The notes under the pieces were generated by a model. That model was not told the DNA's origin and did no database searches. It worked only from the letters and a program-made list of their open reading frames with translations. Shown in pieces: positions 53,301-59,960 of a stretch of 64,000 nucleotides of DNA (positions are counted from its first letter, which is position 1; each line of letters begins with the position of its first letter). Made by a program: the position numbers and the translations under genes. This DNA is from Cydia pomonella (taxonomy: Eukaryota > Arthropoda > Insecta > Lepidoptera > Tortricidae): contig NC_084730.1 of the NCBI RefSeq assembly GCF_033807575.1, positions 9,903,986 to 9,967,985 on the forward strand, in the 5' to 3' direction.

Positions 53301-55114
53301 CGTACTTGCAGCAGGCTTGGTGAAAAACAGACATCAGCTGTTGCAGGCCATCTGGGGATTCTGCCAGAAAGCACAGATCGTCAGCATACATGATCTCTGT
53401 GATCAATCATGCTCATCACACAAATAAATGCCCTTACCAGGATTTGAACCCGGGACCATCGGCTTCATAGGCAGGGTCACTACCCATTAGACCAGACCAG
53501 TCGTCGAAAAATAATTATGTATAATTCCATTAATATTCATCAATCATGCGAAATATTATTAACTAAACCTTAGTATCAACTAAACCTTAGTATCAAAATG
53601 CATGTACAGGGTGGTCCAAACCTCGACGCCCAAATTTTTTTTTTAGATTCCTCACGACGTGGGCTATCAGAATTTACCCCATGTATGTTAGCCGATTTTT
53701 CGTAGTTTTCGAGTTATAAGACCTTGGACGCGAGTCACTTAGTGTTCCGAGGTTTATGACATGATATATTTATTCGCAGACGTCGATGGAAGCCCTGATC
53801 CACCACTTCAAGCTGTTCACGCAGGGCTACCAGGTGCCGCCCGGGGCCACCTACACCGCCATCGAGGCCCCCAAGGGCGAGTTCGGCGTCTACCTCGTGT
53901 CCGACGGCGGCTCCAAGCCTTACCGGTAACATTCACAGACCCCCATGGAAGCCCTGATCCACCACTTCAAGCTGTTCACGCAGGGCTACCAGGTGCCGCC
54001 CGGGGCCACCTACACCGCCATCGCGGCCCCCAAGGGCGAGTTCGGCGTCTACCTCGTGTCCGACGGCGGCTCCAAGCCTTACCGGTAACATTCACAGACC
54101 CCCATGGAAGCCCTGATCCACCACTTCAAGCTGTTCACGCAGGGCTACCAGGTGCCGCCCGGGGCCACCTACACCGCCATCGAGGCCCCCAAGGGCGAGT
54201 TCGGCGTCTACCTCGTGTCCGACGGCGGCTCCAAGCCTTACCGGTAACATTCACAGACCCCCATGGAAGCCCTGATCCACCACTTCAAGCTGTTCACGCA
54301 GGGCTACCAGGTGCCGCCCGGGGCCACCTACACCGCCATCGAGGCCCCCAAGGGCGAGTTCGGCGTCTACCTCGTGTCCGACGGCGGCTCCAAGCCTTAC
54401 CGGTAACATTCACAGACCCCCATGGAAGCCCTGTTCCATCACTTCCAGCTGTTCACGTGAGGCCAAGCCTTACCGGTATGTGCAGCCTTATGGGGACTCG
54501 AGCCTTACGGATAATACATTCTGACCCTAGATCACTTGGTTTGTCAAAGTTAAGCCTCAACAATGCATATATAGTCTGACAAGCCATTTCCGTAAGCAAA
54601 TTCTTGGATTATGTTTTTTTTCTTTTCTTTGTCTTTTTTATTTATTTTTTGTGTTTGTTAATTATTATTTCGGGGATTCAAAGGGGTACGAAAATTTTGT
54701 TTTTTTGCGATACGACGCACGGTTTAGGAGATACAGCCCTATAAAGTTTTTTTTTCAGTCATGCAGAAATCTTTATCTGTATCTCCTAAACCGTGCATCG
54801 TAGCGCAAAAATAATCACATTTTCGTTCCCCTTTGGTATTCGACGCACTGAATAATCTATCACATTAGGACATGAAACAATCATCATCATCATCATCCTA
54901 TTTTTTTTATTCGTTCCCCGTCCTCTATAGTAATGTACTATTAACAAAGTCCATAGTGGTATGAACAATGTTATTCGTCCCCAGTTGCAAGATCAAGGCG
55001 CCCGGCTTCGCGCACCTGGCGGCGCTGGAGGCGGTGGGCCGCAACGCCATGCTGGCCGACATCGTGGCCATCATCGGCACGCTGGACGTCGTGTTCGGCG
55101 AGATCGACCGGTAG
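38360..55114 (+). CDS. NDUFS2: NADH:ubiquinone oxidoreductase 49-kDa subunit, mitochondrial, 10 exons
   Basis: This is a core complex I subunit of the inner mitochondrial membrane that forms the quinone pocket. Exons: 38360-38454, 39354-39469, 40745-40854, 43678-43879, 45287-45474, 46855-47018, 51334-51453, 51939-52068, 53780-53925, 54985-55114. The sum is 1401 nt, 466 residues (human 463), with all phases consistent and GT-AG introns. The basic N-terminus (MAQIMNVLLRKSANLGPAK) fits an import presequence. Conserved motifs: NFGPQHPAAHGVLRLV (quinone-site His), HIGLLHRGTEKL, YVSMMCNEQCYSLA (quinone-site Tyr), PFFWLFEEREKM, RMHAAYIRPGG, ALNYGF, PPGATYTAIEAPKGEFG and the C-terminal IVAIIGTLDVVFGEIDR. 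The coding exons are far more GC-rich than the introns. Introns 4-9 contain copied exon fragments, intron 6 a LINE, intron 3 a piggyBac-like remnant and intron 5 a long hairpin. Confidence 0.95.
39507..39872. mobile_element. Dispersed inverted-repeat element, copy in NDUFS2 intron 2
   Basis: TTTTTCACCACACCAACTGG at the left is mirrored by TTGGTGTGGTGAAAAATGTT near 39750. The right part contains GGAATCTTTCGCTTGCTCGG then GTATCAATATTAGTA. An oppositely oriented copy lies at 59394-59745. Confidence 0.6.
40133..40252 (+). repeat. LINE/SINE 3'-end repeat fragment
   Basis: GGTCGTCTGGAAGAGATCGC then TTTTTAATTAG matches the start of the 18476-18610 family. It ends in an AT-rich (TAAA)n tail. Confidence 0.5.
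40500..40693. mobile_element. GC-rich TIR element just upstream of NDUFS2 exon 3
   Basis: GGGTCCACACAGAGCGAGCG at the left is mirrored by GCTCGCTCTGTGTGGACCAG at the right. The inner block GAGGCAATTTCCTCACGCAC plus AAACCGGC is mirrored by GCCGGTTTGTGCGTGAGGAA. It ends about 50 bp before the exon 3 acceptor, so it forms the upstream part of that 3' splice-site region. Confidence 0.75.
40977..42874 (+). mobile_element. piggyBac-like element, internally decayed
   Basis: The element is flanked by TTAA at 40973-40976 and 42875-42878. Its ends are CCTTTTGACCGCCG and, inverted, CCTTTTGAACGCCG (13 of 14 match). TTAA targets and CC-starting ends are the piggyBac signature. At 41439 a short ORF reads MSSAEELIRILEGADENED, then FESDDDIQF, an acidic start like piggyBac transposases. 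It stops after about 34 codons and no DDE core is recognisable. It lies in NDUFS2 intron 3. Confidence 0.7.
43175..43375. repeat. Repeat with ACCGACTTCAA ends
   Basis: It starts AAAACCGACTTCAATCATTA and ends TTTTGAAGTCTGTTAAAA, giving a short inverted terminal repeat. Internal blocks include CATCTCGGAGTTATACCCGT and GGTTCTCGGAGATATCGAAT. It lies in NDUFS2 intron 3. Confidence 0.5.
43852..45055 (+). repeat. ~60-bp tandem array, 19 copies of the NDUFS2 exon 4 end plus donor
   Basis: The unit is the last ~28 nt of exon 4 (ATACCCATTCGCGCCAAGTA then TATTCGCA), the donor GTGAGTACCTTTTTCGGTCA and ~12 nt of intron (AATAATGCAAAT). Counting the real donor at 43880, GTGAGT occurs 19 times, with one further degenerate unit at 45040. 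Three unit types alternate (CATCAGCACC, CATCCGCACC, CATGCGTGCC), and some lack AA in CAAATAATG. The real exon supplies the first unit, so the array grew from the exon-intron border. Confidence 0.95.
45482..45571 (+). repeat. Shortened copy of NDUFS2 exon 5 in intron 5
   Basis: Eight bases after the exon 5 donor the intron repeats ATAATGGCGGTGGGCACGCA, CGCGCTGAACGTGGGCGCAC and TCACCCCCTT of exon 5. It then jumps to sequence resembling GCGGGGCGAGAATGCACGCG and TATTAG. It is an internally deleted copy with few substitutions, hence fairly recent. Confidence 0.9.
46045..46663. repeat. Long inverted repeat, ~265-bp arms, 88-nt spacer
   Basis: The arm at 46045-46310 pairs with the arm at 46399-46663. 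The ends read ACAAGGAAGGGTACCCTACT against ACAAGGAAGGGTACTCAACT on the complementary strand. Similarity is high throughout, with scattered mismatches and differing A-run lengths. It lies in NDUFS2 intron 5, so the pre-mRNA would contain a long double-stranded hairpin. Confidence 0.9.
46858..49842 (+). CDS. Read-through ORF: NDUFS2 exon 6 fused in frame to LINE EN-RT
   Basis: The 994 codons start at an ATG inside exon 6. Codons 1-54 are NDUFS2 (PLGLMDDVYEF to ALNYGF). The ORF passes the exon 6 donor (CAG followed by GTTACT) and continues without a stop into the endonuclease and reverse transcriptase. In the NDUFS2 frame a transcript keeping intron 6 would encode about 291 NDUFS2 residues fused to EN-RT. 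Normal splicing is still required for a working complex I, so this fusion is not expected to be the main product. Confidence 0.5.
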   Translation: MPLGLMDDVYEFASKFAERVDEVEDVLSTNRIWVQRTKDIGVVSAQDALNYGFRLLCLLIISCLFILFSFNCKSLKRSIEGVRELCQIADVLLLQETWLLEHDLPLLGSVHSDFAYNGTSAVDLGAGVLTGRPHGGVAVLWRKSAFSSVSIVKCESVRLAAVKIQMLNSAALIFSVYMPVNAPENLPLFTECMGEISAISEDNPDVEAVYILGDFNAHPSGLFCNEMLQFCESQKWTCVDLDLLGMDTETHTFISEAHGCNRWLDHCVVTEAARETVRNVHVKYDVYWSDHLPLVIECDLTSIKMKSIPNLPVLPSHEGVKWGVRQPSQVELYQEICNSKLKLLDFPAELTSCADKRCNNPNHRLVLDNLYNSIINTLTEAARRSGKAKKWLRGRQVVGWNKYVAGAHKDAREKFLVWLCANKPKQGPIYHDMCESRKFFKSKLKWCQDRQEQIKYDILAANRAAKDFKAFWKNTSRLSVKSGVPVSVAGECDRKTIADNFRRVFSVSPILKSGPGEEVSNVETGMDVSSLRFTAKEVKYVINSMQRGKSPGHDGLSIEHLKHAGIHLPRVLAMFFSLCLGHAYLPSQLTRAVVIPLAKNKTGDLSDIGNYRPISLATVTAKVLDGLLNAQLCKHINLHDAQFGFRPGLSTESAILCLKQAVKYYLDRDTPIYACFLDLSKAFDLVVYDKLWSKLERTSLPREYIALLKHWYNNQVNRVRWAGVDSDEYRLQCGVRQGGLSSPILFNLYVNELIEGLSKEHVGCHIGETCFNNISYADDMVVLGPSISAVKHLVKLCESYAQQHGLSYNASKSEVVIFKARKYNTKTLPEIMLGGVALKIVDKFKYLGHVITRELRDDMDVERERRALAVRGNMLARRFARCNEEVKLTLFKAYCQTFYTCSLWVSFTQKAYNTLRVQYNNVLRMLLRRPKHCSASGMFAEARTDDFFAIRRKRIASLLGRVRGSSNSMLRTLADRLDCQLTKYWVDVIIGRDK
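47019..49990 (+). mobile_element. Non-LTR retrotransposon with one open EN-RT ORF, in NDUFS2 intron 6
   Basis: The ORF has no stop from NDUFS2 exon 6 to the TAG at 49840-49842. An APE-type endonuclease is present (FNCKSLKRS, LLQETWLL, YILGDFNAHPSG, YWSDHLPLVI). The reverse transcriptase follows (GKSPGHDGLSIEHLK, IGNYRPISL, FGFRPGLSTESA, CFLDLSKAFD, GVRQGGLSSPILFNLYVNEL, ISYADDMVVLG). The C-terminus contains SASGMFAEARTDDFFAIRRK. The first endonuclease residues and any ORF1 are missing, so the copy is 5'-truncated. The 3' end has AATAAA and a (TTTA)n tail at about 49945-49990. The clade is jockey/CR1-like, family unassigned. Confidence 0.9.
49990..50312 (+). mobile_element. Non-LTR retrotransposon 3' end
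   Basis: TAAGAATTCAAGTCTTGGAG, ATTCGACATTTAGAGACTGT, ATACATCTCTAC and GTGCCCCTGTGACCTGTTTT lead to GAATAAATG. It is the same family as 27190-27390 and (reversed) 63455-63765. It directly follows the (TTTA)n tail of the EN-RT element, so two retroposon ends abut. Confidence 0.65.
50512..50635 (+). repeat. Decayed copy of NDUFS2 exon 6
   Basis: GAGCGAATGTGAAAGAGAGG then ACCACCAATAGGATTTGGTT, GCAGCCCACCAAGGACATAG and GCGCTCAGGACGCGCTCAAT follow exon 6 closely. The copy ends ATGAATTAG then GTAG. It is separated from exon 6 by the LINE, so the copy predates or was displaced by the insertion. It is more diverged than the exon 4, 5 and 9 copies. Confidence 0.85.
50937..51002 (+). repeat. tRNA-like fragment, probable SINE head
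   Basis: GAGCGCGGGTGGCCTAAAAT ... CGGAGGTCAAGGGTTCAAAC then CCCGACTA contains a good B-box (GGTTCAAACCC). No cloverleaf with a closed acceptor stem can be drawn, so a SINE or degraded tRNA is preferred. Confidence 0.4.
51010..51192 (+). repeat. Dispersed repeat 'aatgtatggcactatccc', copy 1
   Basis: It runs from CTAATGTATGGCACTATCCC through TTATCTTATCTGTGGTCGTG, AATAATTGCTCGGAGCAATG and GAGTGTCGCCCCACTGG. A copy in the same orientation is at 56650-56830. Confidence 0.7.
51508..51598 (+). repeat. Partial copy of NDUFS2 exon 7 in intron 7
   Basis: GATCGGGTATCAAACGGGAT, CTGCGTAAGTCTCAGCCTTA, CGACGCGTACCACCTTGATG and ACGTGCCGCTCGGTACCAAC match exon 7 with about ten differences. The copy starts about 55 bp after the real donor and stops just before reaching a donor of its own. 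Confidence 0.9.
52130..52280 (+). repeat. Copy of NDUFS2 exon 8 end plus intron start
   Basis: GATCGCATTATTGACGAGTG then TTTGAAATCAAAACTGACGA and CGCCAAACTTACGCCTCCTT, TCTAGAGAAGAGATGAGTGT repeats the exon 8 3' end, missing an internal 15-20 nt. Upstream, intron sequence (TCAATATTCATCAATCGTGC, ACTAAACCTTAGTA) is repeated too, and a third intron copy lies at 53520-53600. The unit therefore includes exon, junction and intron. Confidence 0.9.
52300..53515 (-). mobile_element. tRNA-derived SINE split by an RTE-like fragment
   Basis: On the minus strand the SINE head (GACCATCGG/CCCGGGTTCAAATCCTGG region) lies at 53515-53403. The retrotransposon fragment follows at 53403-52429, then the SINE tail at about 52385-52300 (GTACCCTCAACACAAGCC, GAGCTTACTGTGGGACTTAG). 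Either the LINE piece inserted into the SINE, or the three parts were joined by template switching. Confidence 0.65.
52429..53406 (-). mobile_element. Reverse-transcriptase C-terminal half of an RTE-like element
   Basis: The single 325-codon open frame begins ITEIMYADDLCFLAESPDGL (the YADD active-site motif). It continues with KISVKKTEVMSL, NKFRYLGSTI, LPNLLYSSETWCVY, LRWCGHVSRMPEERVAKRIF, and ends in a zinc-finger-like CPQCARGFTSKIGYVSHLRA then H. The N-terminal half of the RT and the endonuclease are absent. The frame is undamaged over nearly 1 kb, suggesting a fairly young fragment. It lies antisense in NDUFS2 intron 8. Confidence 0.85.
53780..54475 (+). repeat. 159-bp tandem duplication of NDUFS2 exon 9, four full copies and a remnant
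   Basis: The ATGGAAGCCCTG start recurs at 53786, 53945, 54104, 54263 and 54422, always 159 bp apart. Each full unit is the 146-nt exon 9 plus GTAACATTCACAG. Copies 2-4 begin ACCCCCATGGAA where exon 9 has ACGTCGATGGAA, and copy 2 has ATCGCGGCC for ATCGAGGCC. The fifth copy is internally deleted but keeps TACCG followed by GTATGT. Units are nearly identical, so the array is very recent or kept alike by gene conversion. Confidence 0.95.
54672..54842. repeat. Inverted repeat, ~65-bp arms
   Basis: CAAAGGGGTACGAAAATTTT and GCGATACGACGCACGGTTTA then GGAGATACAG are mirrored by CTGTATCTCCTAAACCGTGC, ATCGTAGCGC and TTTTCGTTCCCCTTTG. It is a hairpin in NDUFS2 intron 9, probably a MITE. Confidence 0.7.
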
Positions 55115-55385
55115 GCGGGCTCCGGGCTCCGGGCTCCGGGCTCCGGGAGGGGTGCTGGTTGCCAACTTTTCTAGGGAAATGTGCTCTAATTGGCAATTTT
55201 TCTAGGGAATTGTGCTAAATTGGCAACTTTTGTAGGAAAATGTGCTAAATTAGCAACTTTTCTAGCAAAATGTGCTAAATTAGAAACATTTCTAGGGAAA
55301 TATGCTAAATTGGCAACATTTCCAGAGAAATGTGCTAAAATGGCAAGTTTTGTTGAAGAAAGTGCGAAATTGGCGGCTTTTTTAA
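55115..55385 (+). repeat. NDUFS2 3' UTR repeats: GGGCTCC x4, then ~33-bp units
   Basis: Immediately after the stop codon GGGCTCC is repeated four times. From about 55150, seven or eight ~33-bp units of the type GCAACTTTTCTAGGGAAATG then TGCTAAATTG follow, with substitutions. Scattered units recur at 55662-55720. Both strands are open across the array: an 11-residue repeat like LATFLGKCAK on the plus strand and LAHFPRKVANL-like on the minus. This is a chance effect of a 33-bp period. Confidence 0.85.
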
Positions 55386-55902
55386 TTACGTTAGGTGTTC
55401 GCCAAATATCACGTGGGGTGAAGAAGAATATATGTATACGTAATTTATTTCTGGTAAAAAATAATGTAAGAATACCAGCAAAATATATATTATTCGTGAT
55501 ACTACCAAAAATAACAATGCAATTTGTGTTATTTAAACATATCATCGCATTTGTACTTAAAATACATTTGATTTTAATATCACGCGAGATTAAGGTCGAG
55601 GTAAATCTTACATCTCAATAACACCTCACGCAATTAATGGACGCCCCCTCTAGAAACGAGGCATGCTAATTTAGCAACTTTTCAAGCAAAAGATGCTAAT
55701 TGGCAATTTTGCTACGCTTAGCATCTTTTGAATTATCGAGTTGGCAAAATGAACAACTGTAATATTTAGTGTTTTTACTATTTATTGAGACATATTTGAA
55801 AAACCATCCATACAATTATAATCCCTGTTCGAGACTAAGTGTTTTAATGTTACGTTGTAAATCAAAGATTCGTTTAAGACCTATTTTAGTTTTATCTTCA
55901 CT

Positions 55903-55908
55903 AATAAA
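55903..55908 (+). terminator. Candidate poly(A) signal of NDUFS2
   Basis: The first clear AATAAA after the stop lies about 790 nt downstream, past the 3' repeat arrays. Others follow at about 55976. If this site is used the repeats are in the mature 3' UTR. Confidence 0.3.
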
Positions 55909-55909
55909 A

Positions 55910-58260
55910 GTAAAACACTAAATATGTCAGTCATAATACGTAAGAACTAGGGAAATAAGTTGTAACTACCCTCAAAATAAAATGAAAATCAGTAAAAAAT
56001 TAATAAATACCGTCAAAATATATCTCTTTTTTGCACTTATTACTTTGTCTATTGACTTTATTTTCCCAAATAAATGGACTAAATTCCATAAATTTGGTCA
56101 CCATTAGCTCTTAAGAGAATCCTGTCTTGAAAATAGATAATTTTTACGTTTTAAGTAAATAAATTATTAGAAATGTACTGTTTTCTTTATTGTAAATAAA
56201 TGCAAAGATTACTAAGTGTTTCCTTGTATTTATACTTCACCTTTTATTGACAGAGCGAAGCGAAGATCTCCGTTCAGCTTTAGCAAAAACGCTTCGAGTG
56301 TTATCTTCTACAGATCGCATTTTTTTAACAGATTCTCGTGCAATTTCGATAAATAACTATTCGTCGAAACAGTTTTTTTTGTGGTGAGTTTGCGAGCTCT
56401 CTAGTTCACACAACCAGTAGTCTGTCAAATGGTAAAACTACCTCAATGGGCACAGGGGATATAATAAAGCGGACCTTTTATATTTATATTGATTTTTCCT
56501 CGTATAGCAGGTTTCGCATGTATATGATTTCTCATCGTATAGAGGTGCTGTGTATCCTAACTACAGAATTAATAATAGTAATACAGAAATGACGCTTCCT
56601 ACAAAACCGAAGTTTGACAGCATTTCAGGGACGAATCATGCTGCCATTTTCTAATGTATGGCACTATCCCTTTCGGCTATTTAGGGTTGTCGAAATTCAA
56701 GTCATTATCTTATCTGTGGTTGTGCACGCATAGGGACCTCAAATTGTGCCAACGCTAATAATTGCTCGGACCAATGCTGAGCCGACCGTAGCCGAGAATT
56801 CCCGAAAGATCAGTGTCGCCCCACTGATACATATAAACCTTCTAGTCACATGCACTATGGCTTTTCACCATCGTGTACAGGTGTCGGCAGGAGAGTCGAG
56901 GTGAATAATCATTCACAGCTACACAGAGTGTAAATCGCAAAAACAGTATTGAATGAGTGTACGTGACTAGCGCATGATATTAAGCTAAACCAATATATAA
57001 AACTGTCTCTATTTAGTCCATTATTATCATTATCATTAGAAAAAAGGTAAACAATCATGACAAGTATTTTTAATGAAAAACACCTTTTTTAAAATCAGTA
57101 ACTATTACTTATGAAAGCAAAATAATGTAAATGATCGTGTATGATTTATAGTTTTAAACGAGCAATTCTTGTATATTTATATATATATATATATTTCGGG
57201 GATCTCGGAACCGGCTCTAACGATTACGATGAATTTTTCTATATGGAGGTTTTCGGGGGCGAAAAATCGATCTAACTAGGTCTTATCTCAGGGAAAACGC
57301 GCATTTCTGAGTTTTTGTATATTTTCCGAGCAAAGCTCGGTTTCTACTAAAAGAGAAGCACGGCACATCCACGCCTGGGAGTACAGGGAACAAATAAAAC
57401 TAAAATGTATAATAACATTTACTTTTTTACACATTGTAAAAATATATTTATTTACACAAGATCACTTTCCCAAATAAATAAGCATTTTGATTTATCATAA
57501 AATTAACCCTTAGAATGCAAATTACCACTAAACCCAGTGAGTTCAGTGCGACAATTATTTACATGCATAATTATTTTTGTCCATGGTTTGTGATATTGTT
57601 TATATAATTTTTTTTTTAATATTAAACGAATTCGAAAATACAAGGCTTTGTGTAATACTAAAACCAATACATTGAATGAGTAAGATGCGTAAATCTAAGA
57701 CAATGTCGTGCTTCGAATTTGACAGGAAAGAGATGGCGCTGTACATACAGCTCCATACATTTTGCGGTAACTCTGGGCGGCTACCGGGAAAATCGAAATT
57801 CGTCAATTGCGGGCATTTTTCTCTGTCACTCTAATTACGTCTTAGTGAGAGTAAAAGAGAAAGATCTCCGTGATTGTCAAAGTTGACGTTTGACAGTTCA
57901 GTGACCGAAAAACGTGTGGCGCAGTATAGCGCCATCTGTTTTGGATGTCCAAATAAGAAGTACATTTTTTTCTTAGATTTTACCTCTCTATTACTTTCAA
58001 ATTCTTTGCTAAAACTAAACTTATAAAAATACTTTGCTTACCTACTGTTCATAATCTATACAACTTTGGAGACACATTCTTATAGAATTATTCCATTACA
58101 AACCAAATTAAGCACGTCGCATGATGTAAGATTTACTAAGCATTTTGTAAATCACTTCTGATACAAGCTATTATCGCTGACTGTACCTTTCTTGCAACAG
58201 GCAAATAATACTCATCGAGACATTTCTAACAACCGCAAAAACAATTATGTTGCGTTGTTT
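55910..58260. other. Gene-poor AT-rich stretch with repeats
   Basis: No supported exon is seen. It holds the diverged repeat at 56255-56425 (compare 6419), the repeat at 56650-56830 (compare 51010), and an (AT)n run near 57180. A block at 57735-57945 has ends reading AGATGGCGCTGTA and TATAGCGCCATCT and may be another short TIR element. Confidence 0.5.
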
Positions 58261-58267
58261 TATTAGC

Positions 58268-58493
58268 ACTGATCGGAACTATGGGAGTAAAACTTTAACA
58301 AAACTTGTTAAGCGGACATAAAATAGGGCATACAGCCCTAAAAATATTCATGTCCATAGGGATAGGAATAGTATAGTACTTACAGCCATAAAAATATTTA
58401 CATTCATAGATATTCGAATATTTTTAAGACTATAAGCACTCTTTTTACGTCCGCTTAATAAGTTTTGTTAAAGTTTTACTCCCATAGTTCCGA
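58268..58493. mobile_element. Inverted-repeat element, ~55-bp arms
   Basis: GATCGGAACTATGGGAGTAA then AACTTTAACAAAACTTGTTA, AGCGGAC is mirrored at the right by GTCCGCTTAATAAGTTTTGT, TAAAGTTTTACTCCCATAGT and TCCGATC. The spacer contains further palindromic pieces around CATAAAAATATT. Confidence 0.75.
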
Positions 58494-58674
58494 TCAATGT
58501 TTATTAGAGTTCCTATGGCCTCCTGTGTCCAACATCGGGTCAGCTCGATGGTAACATATTACATTGTCACCCAACTTTCAAATGCATGTGAATTTTCAGC
58601 TCAATTGAATAACGCGACTTCCCATTGACCCACTTGGGTCTAATATAGCTTGCAAGACTTGACCCGACCATAGA

Positions 58675-58812
58675 TATTACACTCTCATCAGATACATCGG
58701 AGCGGCTAAGGTTCTAACAAATATGTCAACACGCCTCTATTGTTGCGTTAGTGCGTGTCCAGATATTTAGAAGCACGTCGGCCGCTCCGATATATCTGAT
58801 GGCGACTGTATT
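58675..58812. mobile_element. MITE, TACAGTCGCCATCA family, copy 2
   Basis: CATCAGATACATCGGAGCGG then CTAAGGTT at the left is mirrored by GGCCGCTCCGATATATCTGA then TGGCGACTGTA at the right. It is homologous to 17025-17163. Confidence 0.7.
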
Positions 58813-59393
58813 ACAAGCATTACAAGTTAAATAAAAGCGTGTAAAAAAGAATGAGGTTAATCTTGGTGGTTCTAGAAGTGTTAAAGCCACGACCACTCGA
58901 CCAGTCCTTGTTTTGCATCAATTGTATTATATGGAGAAAGATACGATAAAGATTCAAATAGGCATATTGCAATGCGTATGAACGTCAAATACAGCTACGC
59001 CAGCTCGTAACCCTTCACTTCTGACCCGAGAAGATTTAAGATTCCAGCCAAGCTTTCAATGGGTAAAATTATTCATATTACCGACAAATGGGACATGGGG
59101 TAACTGGGAACGGATGGGGTAACTATACACAAGTATTTTTGACTATGTTCTAATGTAGCTAATTGAATAATAGACCGTAATACTGGTAAATCAGGATTCA
59201 AAAGTACTGACGTCAACCACGCACATGTAATTGGGGAATATTTTCTTCTCTGTCCCCATTTATACTGCGGTAGCTGACACATACAATGCAAAAATAAATG
59301 GCTGTAGTTTTACATTTCAGGGGCCAGATTTTCAATCAAAGTATAGAATTGAATTGAAATATCACACTTTAATATTTGTTTTACAAGGGGGCA

Positions 59394-59745
59394 AAGTTGT
59401 TATTTAACCGCTCGTGCTAATATTGATACCCGAGCAAGCGAAAGATTCCAAAATTGAACCACGAGCGTAGCGTAGCGAGGGTTAAACACATTTTGCCACC
59501 GAGTGAAACACAAAATTTTGCACTACACATTAAACAAAATCTAACCAATTCAAATCCAAATGAACGTTATTAAATATTTATCATTCAAAATCATCATTTA
59601 AAAGTCAATTCCGCCAGGCAACATAAAAAAATAACTCAATATTGGCATCAAATTACTTTGCCACTCTTGTAGATAAAATGCAAATTTCTCATCCGTTTTT
59701 AAACTCTCAAGACAGCCTTTATAAGCTGGTGTGGTGAAATAGTAC
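59394..59745. mobile_element. Dispersed inverted-repeat element, second copy
   Basis: ATTGATACCCGAGCAAGCGA then AAGATTCCAAAATT, and at the other end TTATAAGCTGGTGTGGTGAA, match 39507-39872 in the opposite orientation. Confidence 0.6.
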
Positions 59746-59960
59746 ATTACGATACAACTACAAGTGTGAAAAGTAGGAAATTCGCAACGAGTAGCGATAA
59801 ATTGAAACACGGCCGAAGGGAGTGTTATAAATCGACACGAGTTGCGAATTACCTTTTCGCACGTGTTTTGTACAATGGTTTACATTACATATGGCTCTTT
59901 AAAGTTTCGACATGTGCACGGAAAGTGCTCATTCCCGCACCCGTGCGGGAAAGTAACCCA
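59746..59960 (+). repeat. Dispersed repeat shared with 18618-18832, copy 2
   Basis: GCAACGAGTAGCGATAAATT, AATCGACACGAGTTGCGAAT, ACATATGGCTCTTTAAAG and CATTCCCGCACCCGTGCGGG correspond in reverse complement to the earlier copy. Confidence 0.6.

Noticed and set aside
29786..54475. Explaining all exon copies as assembly duplication
   Set aside because: The exon 5, 6, 7, 8 and CDAN1 exon 4 copies differ from their sources by substitutions and deletions, and the exon 4 array has several unit types, so they are real. An artefact remains possible only for the nearly identical exon 9 and exon 8 copies.
53761..54579. 272-codon plus-strand ORF made of four repeats
   Set aside because: It is an off-frame reading of the exon 9 copies. 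The real frame is NDUFS2 (EALIHHFKLFTQGYQ).
55186..55621. 143-codon plus and 119-codon minus ORFs after NDUFS2
   Set aside because: Both come from the 33-bp repeat, whose period keeps frames open on both strands. There is no start context or homology signal.
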